Shown one piece after another: positions 1 through 11,671 of a stretch of 64,000 nucleotides of DNA (within the stretch, counting starts at the first letter, position 1; the number at the start of each line of letters is the position of its first letter). A model generated the notes under the pieces. The model did not search any database. It saw only the letters and a program-made list of their open reading frames with translations, and was not told the origin of the DNA. Origin of the DNA: Tenodera sinensis (lineage: Eukaryota; Arthropoda; Insecta; Mantodea; Mantidae); contig CM060964.1 of NCBI GenBank assembly GCA_030765045.1, positions 155,225,490 through 155,289,489 of the forward strand, given 5' to 3'. The position numbers and the translations under genes were made by a program.

Positions 1-179
1 GGGTTCTCTCCACTGTACAGTACACTGTTTCTAGTTTACATTGGCTACCTTCAGGTTTATTTTGATTTAATTTGATTCAGGGGTGGAGTGGTGTCTAGTA
101 TTGCCAGAGCAAACCTCATGATTATGAGTGCATGTTAATAGATGGAGTAATTAGGTTTGGGCAGGTCAGGTGCCATGGC

Positions 180-1074
180 GAGTACCCTGTCATCAACCTA
201 CGACTTGAGGACATGTATGGAACTGTGGAAGAAAAGGGAAGTCTGTTGAGTGTCTTAAATGTGGCTGAGTCTGGTTTCTAGTGCTGTGGTGTATCCTTGT
301 AGAATGTCTTCTAGGGACTTGTGAACCTTATGTATACATGAGTCGTTTATGTAGGTGACCACTTTCTCCAGCTGCTTGTTGAAGTGGTCATGGAGGCTAT
401 TGTTATCTTGGTGAACTGAGGCTGGTAGCATAGTTTGCAGGTTATGGGTGGTGTCCTAAATGTCTTCGAGAGCACGAGTCTAGGCTGCCTCCCATGCTGC
501 AACCTGGTCAGTGAGAGTTTGAGGTGTTTCCTGTAGTTTCTGCAGAGCCATGGAGGTGTGGGAGACTCCTGTCTGTGGTGTCTTGTTGGTCAGCCGTTTG
601 GGGTTGGTGTGTGATGGTGATGGTCTGGGAGTCAGAGACTGGTTGTTGTGAGGGCCTCGTTGCAGCCGGCTGATGGCACGGATTCCTGGGGCATGCCCCC
701 TGGCCCACGAAGTGACTGGTGCAATTGCACATGGCACAATACAATGGGTGACATGTCAGGTCATGGCTGGTGTAGAGTGTGGCGATGATACTAGTACCAC
801 AGAATGGCAGAGCGGGGCGCCGGTGCAGGCATCAGCAGTGTGACTATTGGCAAAAGCGTCGACAGGAAGTAGGGTGGCCACCCCCGCTAGTCGCAGCTGA
901 GAGCCCCTGCTCAAGGGCAGGGAGCCTGTCAGTCAAGGCAGCACAGTAATCCGTCCCCTCCCAGAATTCCAGGCACACTAGTGGTGATGGTCCTCTGGCT
1001 GTGACAATGCGTGTTGCTTTCATGAGAGAAGGCCAATGACATCGGGTGGCGCTAAGGAGGAGAGAATATACCAT
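180..1074 (-). other. Degenerate minus-strand coding-like stretch, unrecognised
   Basis: Minus-strand reading frames of 76-85 residues (844-1074, 480-737, 508-744) continue below 480 with a helix-like, charged stretch interrupted by a few stops down to about 200. One frame has a Cys-rich start (CAMCNC). The look is that of a decayed ORF1 or gag, but I do not recognise a family and the frames do not join cleanly. Shadow coding or chance is possible. The rest of 1-1360 shows nothing else I can support. Confidence 0.2.
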
Positions 1075-1854
1075 ACCGCTGTTGGCAGGCTGAGAACAGC
1101 CTGAGGTGTGTCAATTGTGTACCTGCCATTTTAGGGCTTGACCACTTTATGGCGGGATGTGGGGTTTTGCAGGGTGACGGGTGATGATAAGGTTGAGGGG
1201 GAGGAGAGAATCTGGAAGCTCATGGGTTCTTAAATCCTAAAACGGAGCCATCATGTCTAGCATGCTATATACTTGTGGTGCCATCTAGTTTATTGAGCTA
1301 CACTATTCTATACATATTAGTGCTGCATGGCCCGCATTAAAAACTAACTGTACATTATTCTAGCATTTTGTGTGGTATCCATTCAAACTCACTGTCCTGT
1401 GGTGAACTCCAATTGTGTCCCTACAATGAACATTCTACATCTTTCGTTGCAGAAGATAGAACTTTGCTTACAATCTACCCGTCACTGATTGGATGGAAGG
1501 AGTCAAACCTCTCCTACCTTCTCCATAACAACAGAAACAGAGGGATAAGTACTTGTTTCTCCTTTCAACATATCTCTTTCTCTTCCATTAGGCCTGAGAC
1601 AAGATAAATCAAATACTCTATAGTCTCCCTGCCCTTTTAGTTTTTGGGTTTTTTCTTTTCGGAATTTGAGGAATACTAGTCTTGTGTTGAAACAATTTCT
1701 AACCCTTTGTTTTGGATAAACCTTTGCCTTTTTCCACGATCCTGTCTATAATGCTTCTTCCACACATTTTGCTCTTACCCCTGCCTTGAAGCACTTCCCA
1801 ACTTTCACATGCCTATACCTCCCACTGTTCCTCACTGTTTTTCTTTATCCCTCT

Positions 1855-2678
1855 TCACCTCCTAGTTCCTCTGATTGTCATTTTCCCTCTTCCTTCTCTT
1901 GTCAGTTCTTTCTTCTTTACACCCCCCTCCAACATTGCTGTGACAGTCTCCTCTTCCATCCCACTTTCACATATCTCCAGTTGTGTTTTCCTTATGTGGG
2001 ATTGTTGACCCTTTGGTTCTTCACTGTCCATTCCATCTATTTGCTGAGGCTTGCACATTTTTTCCACACTATTCCTTCTGATGCTCATGTTTCGATTTTC
2101 CCCATCTGGATATAGTTGTATTCCTCGTAAACATGCCTTCATCCCTTCTTTTCTCGCCTCATTAATTTTCCTGAACAGTCTTCTCTGGCCTAGTGTTGTT
2201 CTATGCAGATTTCTGAAGATTCTTTTGTATTTCTCAATATTTTCCATTTGATCCCCATTGTTGTCAATTTTATCAAAATCGGGCTTGGATTCTTCTTTCT
2301 TTCTATTCTAAAGATATCTTCTAATTCCCAGCCATGTAATTTAATTCCTGTTTCCTTCAATGATATCTTCAATCCTTGTCTTGCTCCTCTTTCACTCTAA
2401 AACTTATACAGGTCTTCCTTTGTTGGATTGTGTCATATTGCTTATATATGTATTCAATTCTTCTGTTATGTTCTGCTAACTGTTGCTCATTCTTCTTCCT
2501 TTTTCTTCACTGCTTCTTTCAGAAGTTCTGTATTTCTGTCCATTTTCTCACTTAGTTGCTTTCCTATCTTCTTTATCATTTCCATAATCTGCGTAAATTT
2601 TGATGCTTTGAGATTTGTCTCAACTTTGCCTATATCAGGTGAACTGCAATACACCATCTCAATTTGAACTGTTATCAT
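1855..2678 (-). pseudogene. Decayed LINE ORF1 (RNA-binding protein) remnant
   Basis: Three minus-strand frames follow in order. 2487-2678 is a charged, coiled-coil-like N-terminus (EMIKKIGKQLSEKMDRN). 2190-2372 carries the pattern WELEDIFRIERKK...PILIKLTTMGIKWKILRNTK. 1855-2247 continues with RRLFRKINEARKEGMKA. This order, a coiled coil followed by 'IFRIG...RPI.IK...KW.IL.N' and 'R...KL.EARKEG', is typical of ORF1 of insect non-LTR retrotransposons. The frames overlap out of phase, so at least two frameshifts have occurred. No endonuclease or RT lies beside it. Gypsy A is inserted 98 bp beyond its start, at 2780. Confidence 0.55.
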
Positions 2679-2779
2679 GATTGTGCCTTTCTTTTTTATT
2701 TATAGGAATCTGAACCTGTTAATCCTTGCCTGATACATTTGTAACTCCACTCCCATTCTTCTGCTCCTAGCTTACACAT

Positions 2780-3330
2780 TGTGGCGGCGGCGGCGGCGGC
2801 GGGCGTCGGACGTCGGCGTCGTTCTTCGTTCCTCGGCTGCTCGTGTCCGCAAATCGTGCTTATCGCCGGCCACACATACTAATGTTGTAATGAAGTTCAC
2901 GGGGGACCTTCGTGTGTCCAACAAGGAAGACGACACTATCTTCTACTTTATTATGATTGTCGCGACAACTGCCTAAAATGTACCAGAATTATCGGAAAAG
3001 TTTTCGCGACCGTATATAATTTCTTGTCCCTTGTAACCAGTATTTCCCTGGTGAAATTCTAATCCCCGATATTACTAATTTCCACACTACCCATTCGCGG
3101 AGTCTTCCTACCACACGTCTGTCCCGTCTTAGCCACACAGCTGAAGTCCCCTAATTCTCTCCAGCTTCCTCTGAACCTCCCCATCTGGATCCCTGACCGT
3201 TTAGTTTTGAAAACATCCACCCTCGTTAAAATTAACGACTTAGGGGACAAGATGCATTCGAAACGCCCACTCCGAGAATCCTGGCTCTTCATGTTTGGGT
3301 ATATGGTTTTCGGGAGAAGTTTCCGTTACA
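2780..3330 (-). repeat. Gypsy A 3' LTR (left copy)
   Basis: 551 bp. It matches 21391-21984 over most of its length, for example around 2835-2860, 3000-3060 and 3200-3325. On the minus strand it begins TGTAACG and ends CACA. A (GCC)n run lies at its terminal edge (about 2783-2802) and is absent from the other LTR. It is flanked outside by ACAT. Confidence 0.88.
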
Positions 3331-3342
3331 AAATGCCCCCAC
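3331..3342 (-). promoter_or_regulatory. Gypsy A polypurine tract
   Basis: The minus-strand sequence GTGGGGGCATTT lies immediately before the 3' LTR start TGTAACG. A G-rich tract at this position primes plus-strand DNA synthesis in LTR retrotransposons. Its location confirms that the left LTR is the 3' one. Confidence 0.6.
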
Positions 3343-3743
3343 ATTGATCTGTCAAGTTTACAACGTGAATTTTACATGGCAATGAAACTCCTACTTAGCT
3401 AAACATAAGAAAGAATATAATTATATACATTGTAAACTAACATTTTACATGAATCACTGGCATACACCTCTAATTACTCTTCCTTGGAGCTTCTGTTTTC
3501 CACTTTAGTCCTCACCGTCTTTCACAGCCTCCGCAAGCAGTTGTCATATAAGCCGAGCGATACTTATTCACTTCATCTGCACTAAGCGAAAACATCACTT
3601 TCACTTTTCAGCGCCGTGTGGCGAACCCTTTTATCTTTTATTCGTTTTACTCACTTTGTCTATTTGTCTCGTGTCTCTGGCCTTTATACCTTTTAAAATA
3701 ATTTGTACAATATTTGTTTTACTCTATATTTACTCAATCTTAT

Positions 3744-4066
<323 letters not shown>

Positions 4067-4604
4067 AATTGATTTTCGTTACATAGCCACACTCCTTGAA
4101 ATGTGCATTGTAGTCACTCTTACTGTCCAGGTTCGACTGCGGGCGATACTCCCTACTACTGATTGGTATTCCCACGATATAACTCAAAAGTTTATTTGTT
4201 AAACTACTCACTTCTCAACTTTAAACTATTCTGTACACTCATATGGCACATAATATATTTCAAGGCTATCTTATTATTAATTCGGAATTTAAATAAGGTT
4301 AGTTCACTTTACCTTGCACCGTCAACAGGTTTTGCGGTATTTTCTCCCTGATCCACTGTGATTTTAACGTACGGCTTTATACTTTGTTCAGAGTCTTTTG
4401 AGACAGTGGAAGGGGGAGATAAGGACATCACGTGACCGGCGCGAGTGTAGGAACCAAAACAAGCCAGACATAGTTGCAAGGTTTATGCAGTCATTCTGAC
4501 ACGAGTAGTGGCGCACAACAGATATTGCACAAAACTCTTAAACCAGTATAAATACGTGGCGGCCGTGTGAAACAGGTAATGCATCCGCCACTTAGAAAGC
4601 AAAT

Positions 4605-4900
4605 TTCTCACCAATAGGTCGTGGGAAACCAGTACATAAGCAGACGGCACACATTATTCAAAATGTGTACAATTACTTTAAAGGAGGCAACGGCAAATGT
4701 GACTCGCCGATTGCACATACTGTGGCTGCAACTGGCGTTCCCATAAGTACAGAAATAAGAACCATTAAACTACATATTCACAACTATACAACTCCAACAG
4801 ACGAAATGCGATGAAGACAAGACCGTTCGTGAATTTTATAAGATTTATGGCTTTTCCGTCTTCGGAGGATGAGGAGGAAAAAGAAATAGAAACTATAAGA
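4605..4900 (+). pseudogene. Fragment of a DNA-transposon N-terminal helix-turn-helix region
   Basis: From about 4612 the plus strand reads PIGRGKPVHK, then IIQNVYNYFKGG and VAATGVPISTEIRTIK. A shifted frame near 4825 gives KTVREFYKIYG. The succession 'vy.YF....AAATGVS.RTi..I' then '..D..aiR..v.EFY' is familiar from HTH N-termini of DDE transposase-like proteins common in insects. Only this piece is seen, with stops and shifts, and no catalytic domain follows. It lies in the 3' part of gypsy A, so it is probably another nested insertion; its ends were not resolved. Confidence 0.4.
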
Positions 4901-4909
4901 TACTAAGAT

Positions 4910-5159
4910 GGAGTAAATGCAAATGCACATATCTATATCAATGTAAATAATGTTTCGCTGTTCTGCTAGTATTTCCTACTTTCGTTCTTTTTGTGGGGAT
5001 CGTACGTAGCACCAACTGTGTTGATATATAATATTTATATGCTTACGAGAAAGGAATAAAAGTAATGTAGTTCAAGTAAATATGAGCATGTACTCCAGGT
5101 TTTTGTATTAAATGTATTTATCGTCCCAGCGTAAGAAAAAGCTGTTGAAGCCATCCCAA
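4910..5159. other. Non-coding stretch between transposon fragment and gypsy A integrase
   Basis: AT-rich sequence with no recognised feature. The minus-strand frame 5035-5289 has no recognisable domain. Confidence 0.4.
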
Positions 5160-6454
5160 TTACGTGCATAAATAAAGAATGAAGATGTAAACAATGTAAC
5201 AGAAGTCTGAAGAGGACGCAAATGTTGCAACAGCGCATTTTGCTATCGCAGTGTGTCGGCACGCGTAAGTGACCTTCCGACACGAGCAACCTGCCACCTG
5301 CCTGCCCCTCCCCACTGACTCAAAAGACTGAGCATAGAGACTCACGGTATTTCCCCAGTAGTTTACCTCTCGGACTAGATGGGTGTGTGCTCCAAATTTC
5401 TCAAGAATCTCAGCGGTACCTTTATATAGCAATTCCATCCTATGATAGCGTTTATTTAAGGAACTTGACCTTTTATGGTCTCTTATCAAGATCACGCGGG
5501 ACTCCCATTTCCTCCTACTTCTTCTAGCTTTCGTTTTCCTTTTCTGCGCATTTTCCCGAATCCTTTTAGATGCCCTTGCGCACTTTTGTACTTCTGGAGC
5601 TTCAAAACCGCGAGGAATATGGGTCGGTAGGTTCGAGATGATTTTCCGCGGGTTTCCACGCTCATCAAGACTGCGGGTGGGTAAGTGGTGACAGGATGTA
5701 CCGAATTGTTGATTACAAACTCGATATACGGGCATGAGTCGACCCAGCTGCTATGCTTATGGTGATTCGTAATTCTAAAAAATAAAGTCAAATCGCGCAT
5801 AACCCGTTCGCAAGGATTTCCTTGAGGGTAATACGATGAACTGTGGCATAGCTTTATGCCGTTTTCGCTCAAAGCCTATCTAAATTTTTGCTGGAATGCA
5901 CCGTAGCATTGTCTGAAAGAATAGCTTTTATTTTTATATTTACTTCGGAATATACTCTTTTAATATCTTCTTTAAGCACACCGCCGTAGATATGCTCCGC
6001 GATGGATAAATTTTCACGAACTTACTGAAGACGTCGGTTAGTACAAATATGTACTTAACCCGAATCTGCCCGACGGCATCTCGCCATGCGTATCCACGCA
6101 TACGAGTTCATTCGGCGCGTCCCGTATTATTACTTGTGGTTCGGTATCATATCGCACATTTAATGGTTTCGCCTTTAAGCACGTGTCGCAATTTGAAACT
6201 ATTTTTCTAACCTTCTTATGGAGGTGTTTAACGTAAAAATCCTCCGCTATATTGACGGCTGTCCTCTCACTACCTGCATGAATGAGAGCTTCGTGATAAG
6301 TTCTAATTAACTGATCTGCGAGACTTTTAGGAATACATATCTTCCATCTCTTTTCTTCCCGACCATGTAATTTGTATAATACGTTATTTCTGCGCCCTAG
6401 GATTCCCGGCGTATTTTCATTTATTTCCGGCGCTGACTCTAGCTTCAATTTCAA
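5160..6454 (-). pseudogene. Gypsy A integrase, broken
   Basis: Minus-strand frames give an integrase in order. 6038-6454 has the zinc-binding HHCC domain (HEALIHAGSE ... CDTCLKAK) followed by the first catalytic-Asp region (CVDTHGEMP). A weak second-Asp motif (LSDNATVH) lies near 5920. 5492-5872 has the glutamate region (YYPQGNPCERVMRDL). 5160-5735 overlaps in another frame and holds the basic C-terminal part. At least two frameshifts separate the pieces. The family role is insertion of retroelement cDNA; this copy cannot make the full protein. Gypsy A RNase H lies immediately upstream. Confidence 0.8.
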
Positions 6455-6602
6455 ATCTTCATCCTCCTTTTGCCGATTTGCTATTTACTTTGCTAATTTC
6501 TTGTTGCCGGAAAAATCGAATTTCATTAATGTAACTTCCTGATACGGTCTATCGCTGTTTTCTGGCATTTGATTTGTTTTCTTGAGTTTGGGAGGCATGT
6601 CA

Positions 6603-7282
6603 CTAAAATATTACCTCATGAATATATCGCGATATTCGGGTACTAGTCAATTTACACCGTCTAATGAAGGACAAACTGACGTGGTCCGTGTACACATCGA
6701 TTCTTCGATTAAATACATATTGCTGGAATTTCTGAATCGCGAAATAATCGGCCCCTACTTCTAATTTTATAATGCATTTGTTTGCCTCACTTTTGGTCAA
6801 ACCCTTTGATGCGGTAGCTATTACGTGACTGCTTTGATGTTCGTCAACCTGAAGTAGCATTGCGGCATATGCAACAACAGAAGCATCAGTCATGTGATAG
6901 TCTAAGTCATCCCTTGGTCTCTTTAAGAGTATGGAACTAGCCAATAATTCCTTGACTTGTCTAAAAGCTTGTTCTTCCTTGTCTGTCCATTTCTATTTTT
7001 TTTGTCCTTCCTTAGCAGTTCCCGAAGGGGAGCAACTTCTTTAGCGTAATTTATTAGAAATTTTGCTTGGTGTTTAAATATACCAAGGAGGCGTCTTAAC
7101 TGCTTTACATTCTTAGGGCTAGGGATTTCCAAAATGCTTTCCACCCTATCGGGGTATGGTCTAACTCCCTCCGCCGAAAATACATATCCTAAAAATTTTA
7201 CTTCCTTAATTAAAAATTGCGATTTCTTGAGATTAATGGTCATGTTGTTCTCCATAAATTTCCTTAGAATGTACACATCTAC
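6603..7282 (-). pseudogene. Gypsy A reverse transcriptase thumb and RNase H, truncated
   Basis: 6923-7339 reads RT connection/thumb: KFMENNMTINLKKSQFLIKE, then FLGYVFSAEGVRPYPDRVE and LRRLLGIFKHQAKFLINYAKE. 6603-6944 is RNase H-like, with DYHMTDASVVAYAA and VYTDHVSLSF. The frames differ by a shift near 6940. The catalytic fingers/palm part of RT with the xxDD box is absent. Homology starts about 7282, exactly where plus-strand gypsy B sequence begins, so the RT N-terminus was lost at this junction. Confidence 0.82.
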
Positions 7283-8768
7283 ACCGGAGACGCCCGGCCT
7301 ACTCGGTAACCACCTAGACGCGTTCCGATGGCAAAACAAGCGGTGGTACGGGACATGCTGGAAGACATGAGAGCCAGGGAAGTGATCGAAGAGTCTGACA
7401 GCCCTTGGTGTTCCCCTGTGGTTCTGGTGAAGACGAATGGTGAGCTACGCTCCTGCGTGGATTACAGGAAGCTGAACGGTCACCAGAAAGGACTGCTTCC
7501 CCTTACCCCGGATTGACGACACCCTAGACACGCTTGCTGGTGCGCTGTGGTTCTGGACCCTGGACCTAGTGTCGGGTTACTGGCAGGTGGCTCTAGACGC
7601 GAGAGACAAGGAGAAGACCGCATTCTCGACAGGCCAAGGGCTTTGACAGTTCACAGTTATGCCCCTTGATCTCTGCAACGCACCAGGTACCTTCCAACGT
7701 CTCATGGAGTCAGTAATGAGAGGATTGACTTATGATACCTGCCTGCTATACCTGGACGACATCATCGTCGGCAAGACATTCGAAGACCATCTTGATAACC
7801 TGAGCAAGTGCTACAGAGACTGCAGGCGACCGGCCTGAAGTTGAACGTGAAGAAGTTCCAGCTCTTCCGCAAGGAAGTGAACTACTTGGGCCACATAGTC
7901 TCACCACCCGGAGAAGACACGGGCCGTGAGAGATTGGCCTCACCCAAAGGATAAGCGAGAATTGCGCAGTTTCCTGGGGTTGTGCAGCTATTACCGTCGC
8001 TTCATAAAGGGTTTCCCCAACATCGCCAAGCCACTCAATCGCTTGACGGAGGAACACCGGCCTTGTGAGTGGACGGAGGAAGCCGAAGGTGCTCTCCAGC
8101 TGCTGAAGAGGCCACTTTGCAGTGCTCCTATTTTGGGATTCCCACAACCAAGCGACGCCTTCATTGTGGACACCGACGCCAGCGACCATTGCATTGGAGG
8201 CGTACTATCCCAAGTCCAGGACGGCCACGAGCGGGTAATAGCCTACTACAGCAAGACGTTGTCCAAGGCAGAGAAGAACTACTGCGTCACCCGGCGAGAG
8301 CTACTGGTGGTAGTGAAAACCTTGGAGCACTTCCACAAGTACCTGTGCGATCAGCCATTCCACCTGAGGACAGACCACTCCGCCCTAACCTGAATACTTA
8401 ACTTTAGAAACCTGGAAGGCCAGACAGCCCGTTGGGTCCAGAGGCTGCAGGAGTACGACTTCACCTCCGAACACCGTAGAGGGAAGATTCACGCCAATGC
8501 GGACGCCATGTCCCGAAGACCCTGCCCAGAAGAGTGCGGCCAATGCACAAGAGTGGAAGAGAAGGAGCGTACCGCAGCTGTCAGAGTAGTCACGGCAGTG
8601 CCTGCGGACGGATGGGATAGCGCGGGCCTGAGGAGGGAGCAGCTGGCGGACGCCGACTTGGGGCCACTCTTGAGAGAAGTGGAGGCAGGGACAAGACCAA
8701 CCTGAGAGGACATCGCACCCAGAAGCGCTACGTACAAGTCGTACTGGGCCCAATGGGACTCGCTGAAG
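7283..8768 (+). pseudogene. Gypsy B reverse transcriptase and RNase H
   Basis: The domains are in order but broken. The RT start reads VIEESDSPWCSPVVLVK and CVDYRKLN (7328-7516). A frameshift near 7490 is followed by TLDLVSGYWQVAL and the catalytic box LLYLDDIIV at about 7747. The thumb is at 7926-8100 (LRSFLGLCSYYRRFI). RNase H is at about 8160-8400 (VDTDASDHCIGGVLSQ, then LRTDHSAL) and ends at an in-frame stop. The connection continues (HANADAMSRRP) to 8768. An early TAA at about 7303 also interrupts. The frame stops at the hAT-1 target-site duplication 8761-8768 and resumes beyond it. Confidence 0.85.
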
Positions 8769-11663
8769 CAGTGGCGGCTCGTGCCTTGCAAACTAGGTGA
8801 AGAAGTTCACTTAAGCATGCTGAAAATACAATGCAAAGCTGGTGTCCCAGAGTCCAATATTTTTTACCAAACTTTTTGTATCCAATGGAATTGTACACAA
8901 AAGAAACAGTGTCTGTCAGCATTAGTGTAACATAAAATAAGCATGCCCGACTCACCTATTTCTTGAAAACTAAGTCGATCCTCCTAGTTTTAGAGCAGCA
9001 AATCTGTCGATGTCATCATAAAAGGGATGACGTTCCATAAGATCAGCTAGTAGCTCCTTCTCAATGGAAATGATCGCCAAATATGAAAGCCGTTCTTGTG
9101 AAGTGGTGTTCCTTGACCAAGTCTTGATTCTCTTCAGACAAGAAAAGCTTCTTTCAACGGATGCATTGGTTGAGGGAATTGTTAGAACCAGGGAGAAAAG
9201 TTTGTAGGTTTCCTCAAACATATCACGATTTTTCTTCAATGAGCACAGCACTTCTTGGAGTGTAAAATCTTTATAGATCAAATGATCTGCGTAAAACAAG
9301 CACAGTTCATTTTTAAGGCGTTGCGGCTTGCTGAATAATTGAGCGTAACACTGTTGCAACTGGCAGAGAGCGTTTGAAGGAAAATTCACGGAATGATTTT
9401 GAAATTTTGACGAGTCGACAAGACACAGGAACTGTAATTTCTCACAATCTTGAAACCGAACGCTTATTTGCATCAATACGTTGTCAAGAATTTCAAGTAA
9501 GTATTCTCAGCTGATTCTCTTGTAGTACCCAGACTGGTGAGCTGTGACGCTTTGTTAAACAGTGTTCTGAAATATTCTTTATTGCGTCTGCTTTTTATTA
9601 AGTTGCTGGTATTTTGAATTTTCGTAACACAGTAGTTAATGTCGAGAGACTTTTTCTGTAGGATATCAAACAAAATGTTCGTTAAACTGAAAATATCATC
9701 GAATACCCTGCCAGAATGGTAAACTGAAAATTGTTCATTTTGTTGAGAAACCCTTCGCTAGATGTGATTGTTGTGTCATCTGAATCTACATCGTTTATTA
9801 AAACTTCAAACACACGTTTCAGCTTTTGCCAATTGTGAACCATTACATGGATGACCTTTGAGTTGGAACTCCACCTTGTCTCAGTTAATGTTGGTATTCT
9901 TTTGGTCAAAACGGAATTCAACACGTACGACCGTTTTGCCGAACAATGAAAAAATGATGGAATACCACTAACATTCGCAAAAAATGTGCGACACTTAGAA
10001 ACGGCTCTACAGCTTTGTTTTAAAATCAAATTTAAACGGTGAGCCAAACAATGTACAAAAATGGCTTGAGGAGCATTATTCTTGATTCTTTTTTGAAGTC
10101 CATTCAAATGTCCTGACATAACACTTGCTCCATCGTAACATTGTGCAACTAATTTACGTTCATAATTAAAATTTGCAAGAATACCATGCAGTAAAATGAA
10201 CAACGTTTCTGCAGACCTGTCAGCACTCACATCATGAAATCCCAAAAATCGTTCAAGCAATGTGCTCTGTGTATTCACGTACCTTACAATGATAGAGCAC
10301 TGAGACTGTTGGCAAATATCTGTAGTATCGTCAACTTCAACAGAAAAAAAATCTGAGGCATTAATTTCAGCTCTAATATAACCCTGTAAGTATTCCGAAA
10401 TACATCCAATCAGCTCATTTTGTACAGATTTAGAATCACCGCTGAATACACTTTTGATATTACTATAGTGGTTTTGGATTTCTAATGGACTTTCAGAGAT
10501 TAATACGGACACAAGCTCCTTGAAATTTCCCCGATTTAGCAAAAGCGCACTCTCATCATGACCTCTGAATGCAAGCTCCTGTTTACCTAAATACAATGCT
10601 GCTTTAATGATCAACTGCAGGAAAAGCCTATTTAATCTCACGTTTTCATTGAAATGCACATGAAAAAGTCTGCTGTTTTCTTGAAGAGCGTCAGCTATTG
10701 TGTTTCTGTTTTTTTTCAAAAGTATTTAATTCTAATTTACATTTTAAATGTTCCGCCGAATCATTGTGCTTCTGAAGGGAACGGGTTATATTAATGAAAT
10801 CTGTGAATCCCTCTTTGTTCCACATGTTAGTTTTGTTGCTAAAAAGTAAACAAGGCCAACAGAATACAATTGCAAACTGCGATTACTGCATAACCAAGAA
10901 TAATTATCGAACCAAGAGTTTTGAATTTAATGTTATATGACTTTCCTACTTTCTTGTCATCTCTTTTAATGCGTATATCGATGATATCGGTGGGCCGCCC
11001 AAAGTTTAAAACATCTTTCTTGTCTTCATCTTTCCACCTGGAAAATGGGGTTTCTAACAAATTGCAAAGTATATCGTTCACTGGGTTCATAACAAAGCAC
11101 TTATATTCCGTAATTTAAATGTTAAAAACACCGGAGTCTTGCAAAATTGCAAATTATACCGTTCACAGTTATCTAAAACACCACGTTTTAAGTTTACCAC
11201 CAGCTCTTTCTCGAGGTACACGACTACTATCTTCTAAGTGCGCGAAAACGGAAACCATCCCCTCTACCGTGTTCTGTGCCTCTACCCAAGTGCAAATATT
11301 TCTTCTTTGCCTGAAACATGTGCATCCACATGTTATTTCCCCGTAGTACATTGTTTCGTGACGTCATGTTGCCATGGCAACCAAGCTGTTTAGTGCAGCA
11401 GTTTCTTCCGTAACTGTGACTTTTGCACTTGTCCTTGTAACCGATCACAGGGTGCGTTCCCACCAATTTTCCCTGCCGACTGCCTAGCTGTAAGTTCCAA
11501 ACAAAAGAAGGGTTGGTCATTGACCCTGCTACGGCTGCTAGCAGTTGATATATGTGACTAAACTGTTAGAATGGCAGTAATAATGCCAACATTATCAAAA
11601 ATAGAATACTGCTATATTCAGGTGAAAACCTCTTCACCTGCTTCACTTGAATAGCCGCCACTG
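8769..11663 (-). mobile_element. hAT-1 DNA transposon inserted in gypsy B pol
   Basis: The 2895-bp element starts CAGTGGCGGCT and ends with its inverted complement AGCCGCCACTG. Both sides carry the identical 8-bp duplication CGCTGAAG (8761-8768 and 11664-11671), the hAT signature. Removing the element and one duplication restores continuity of the gypsy B frame. The transposase gene is on the minus strand. The ends look intact but the gene has frameshifts, so any mobility would need a transposase supplied in trans. Confidence 0.95.
8970..11090 (-). pseudogene. hAT-1 transposase (TTF zinc finger / DUF4371-like), frameshifted
   Basis: The N-terminus (10839-11090) contains LETPFSRWKDEDKK, followed by a TTF-type zinc-finger region near 10750-10860 (WPCLLFSNKTNMW, later SLQKHNDSAEHLK) in a shifted frame. 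The central ORF 9682-10719 (345 aa) has AFRGHDESALLLNRGNF, SVEVDDTTDICQQSQCS, RYVNTQ, CYDGASVMSGHLNG and CLAHRLNLIL, all typical of ZMYM/DUF4371 hAT transposases. 9473-9673 and 8970-9476 supply the C-terminus with the hAT dimerisation motif (STNASVERSFSCLKRIKTW). Frameshifts lie near 9712 and 9475, and at least one more lies between the N-terminal frame and the central ORF. The family cuts and pastes DNA in the nucleus. Confidence 0.9.
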
Positions 11664-11671
11664 CGCTGAAG

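Noticed and set aside
1786..2115. 109-aa plus-strand Ser/Pro/Phe-rich frame
   Set aside because: It is the shadow of the LINE ORF1 remnant on the minus strand.
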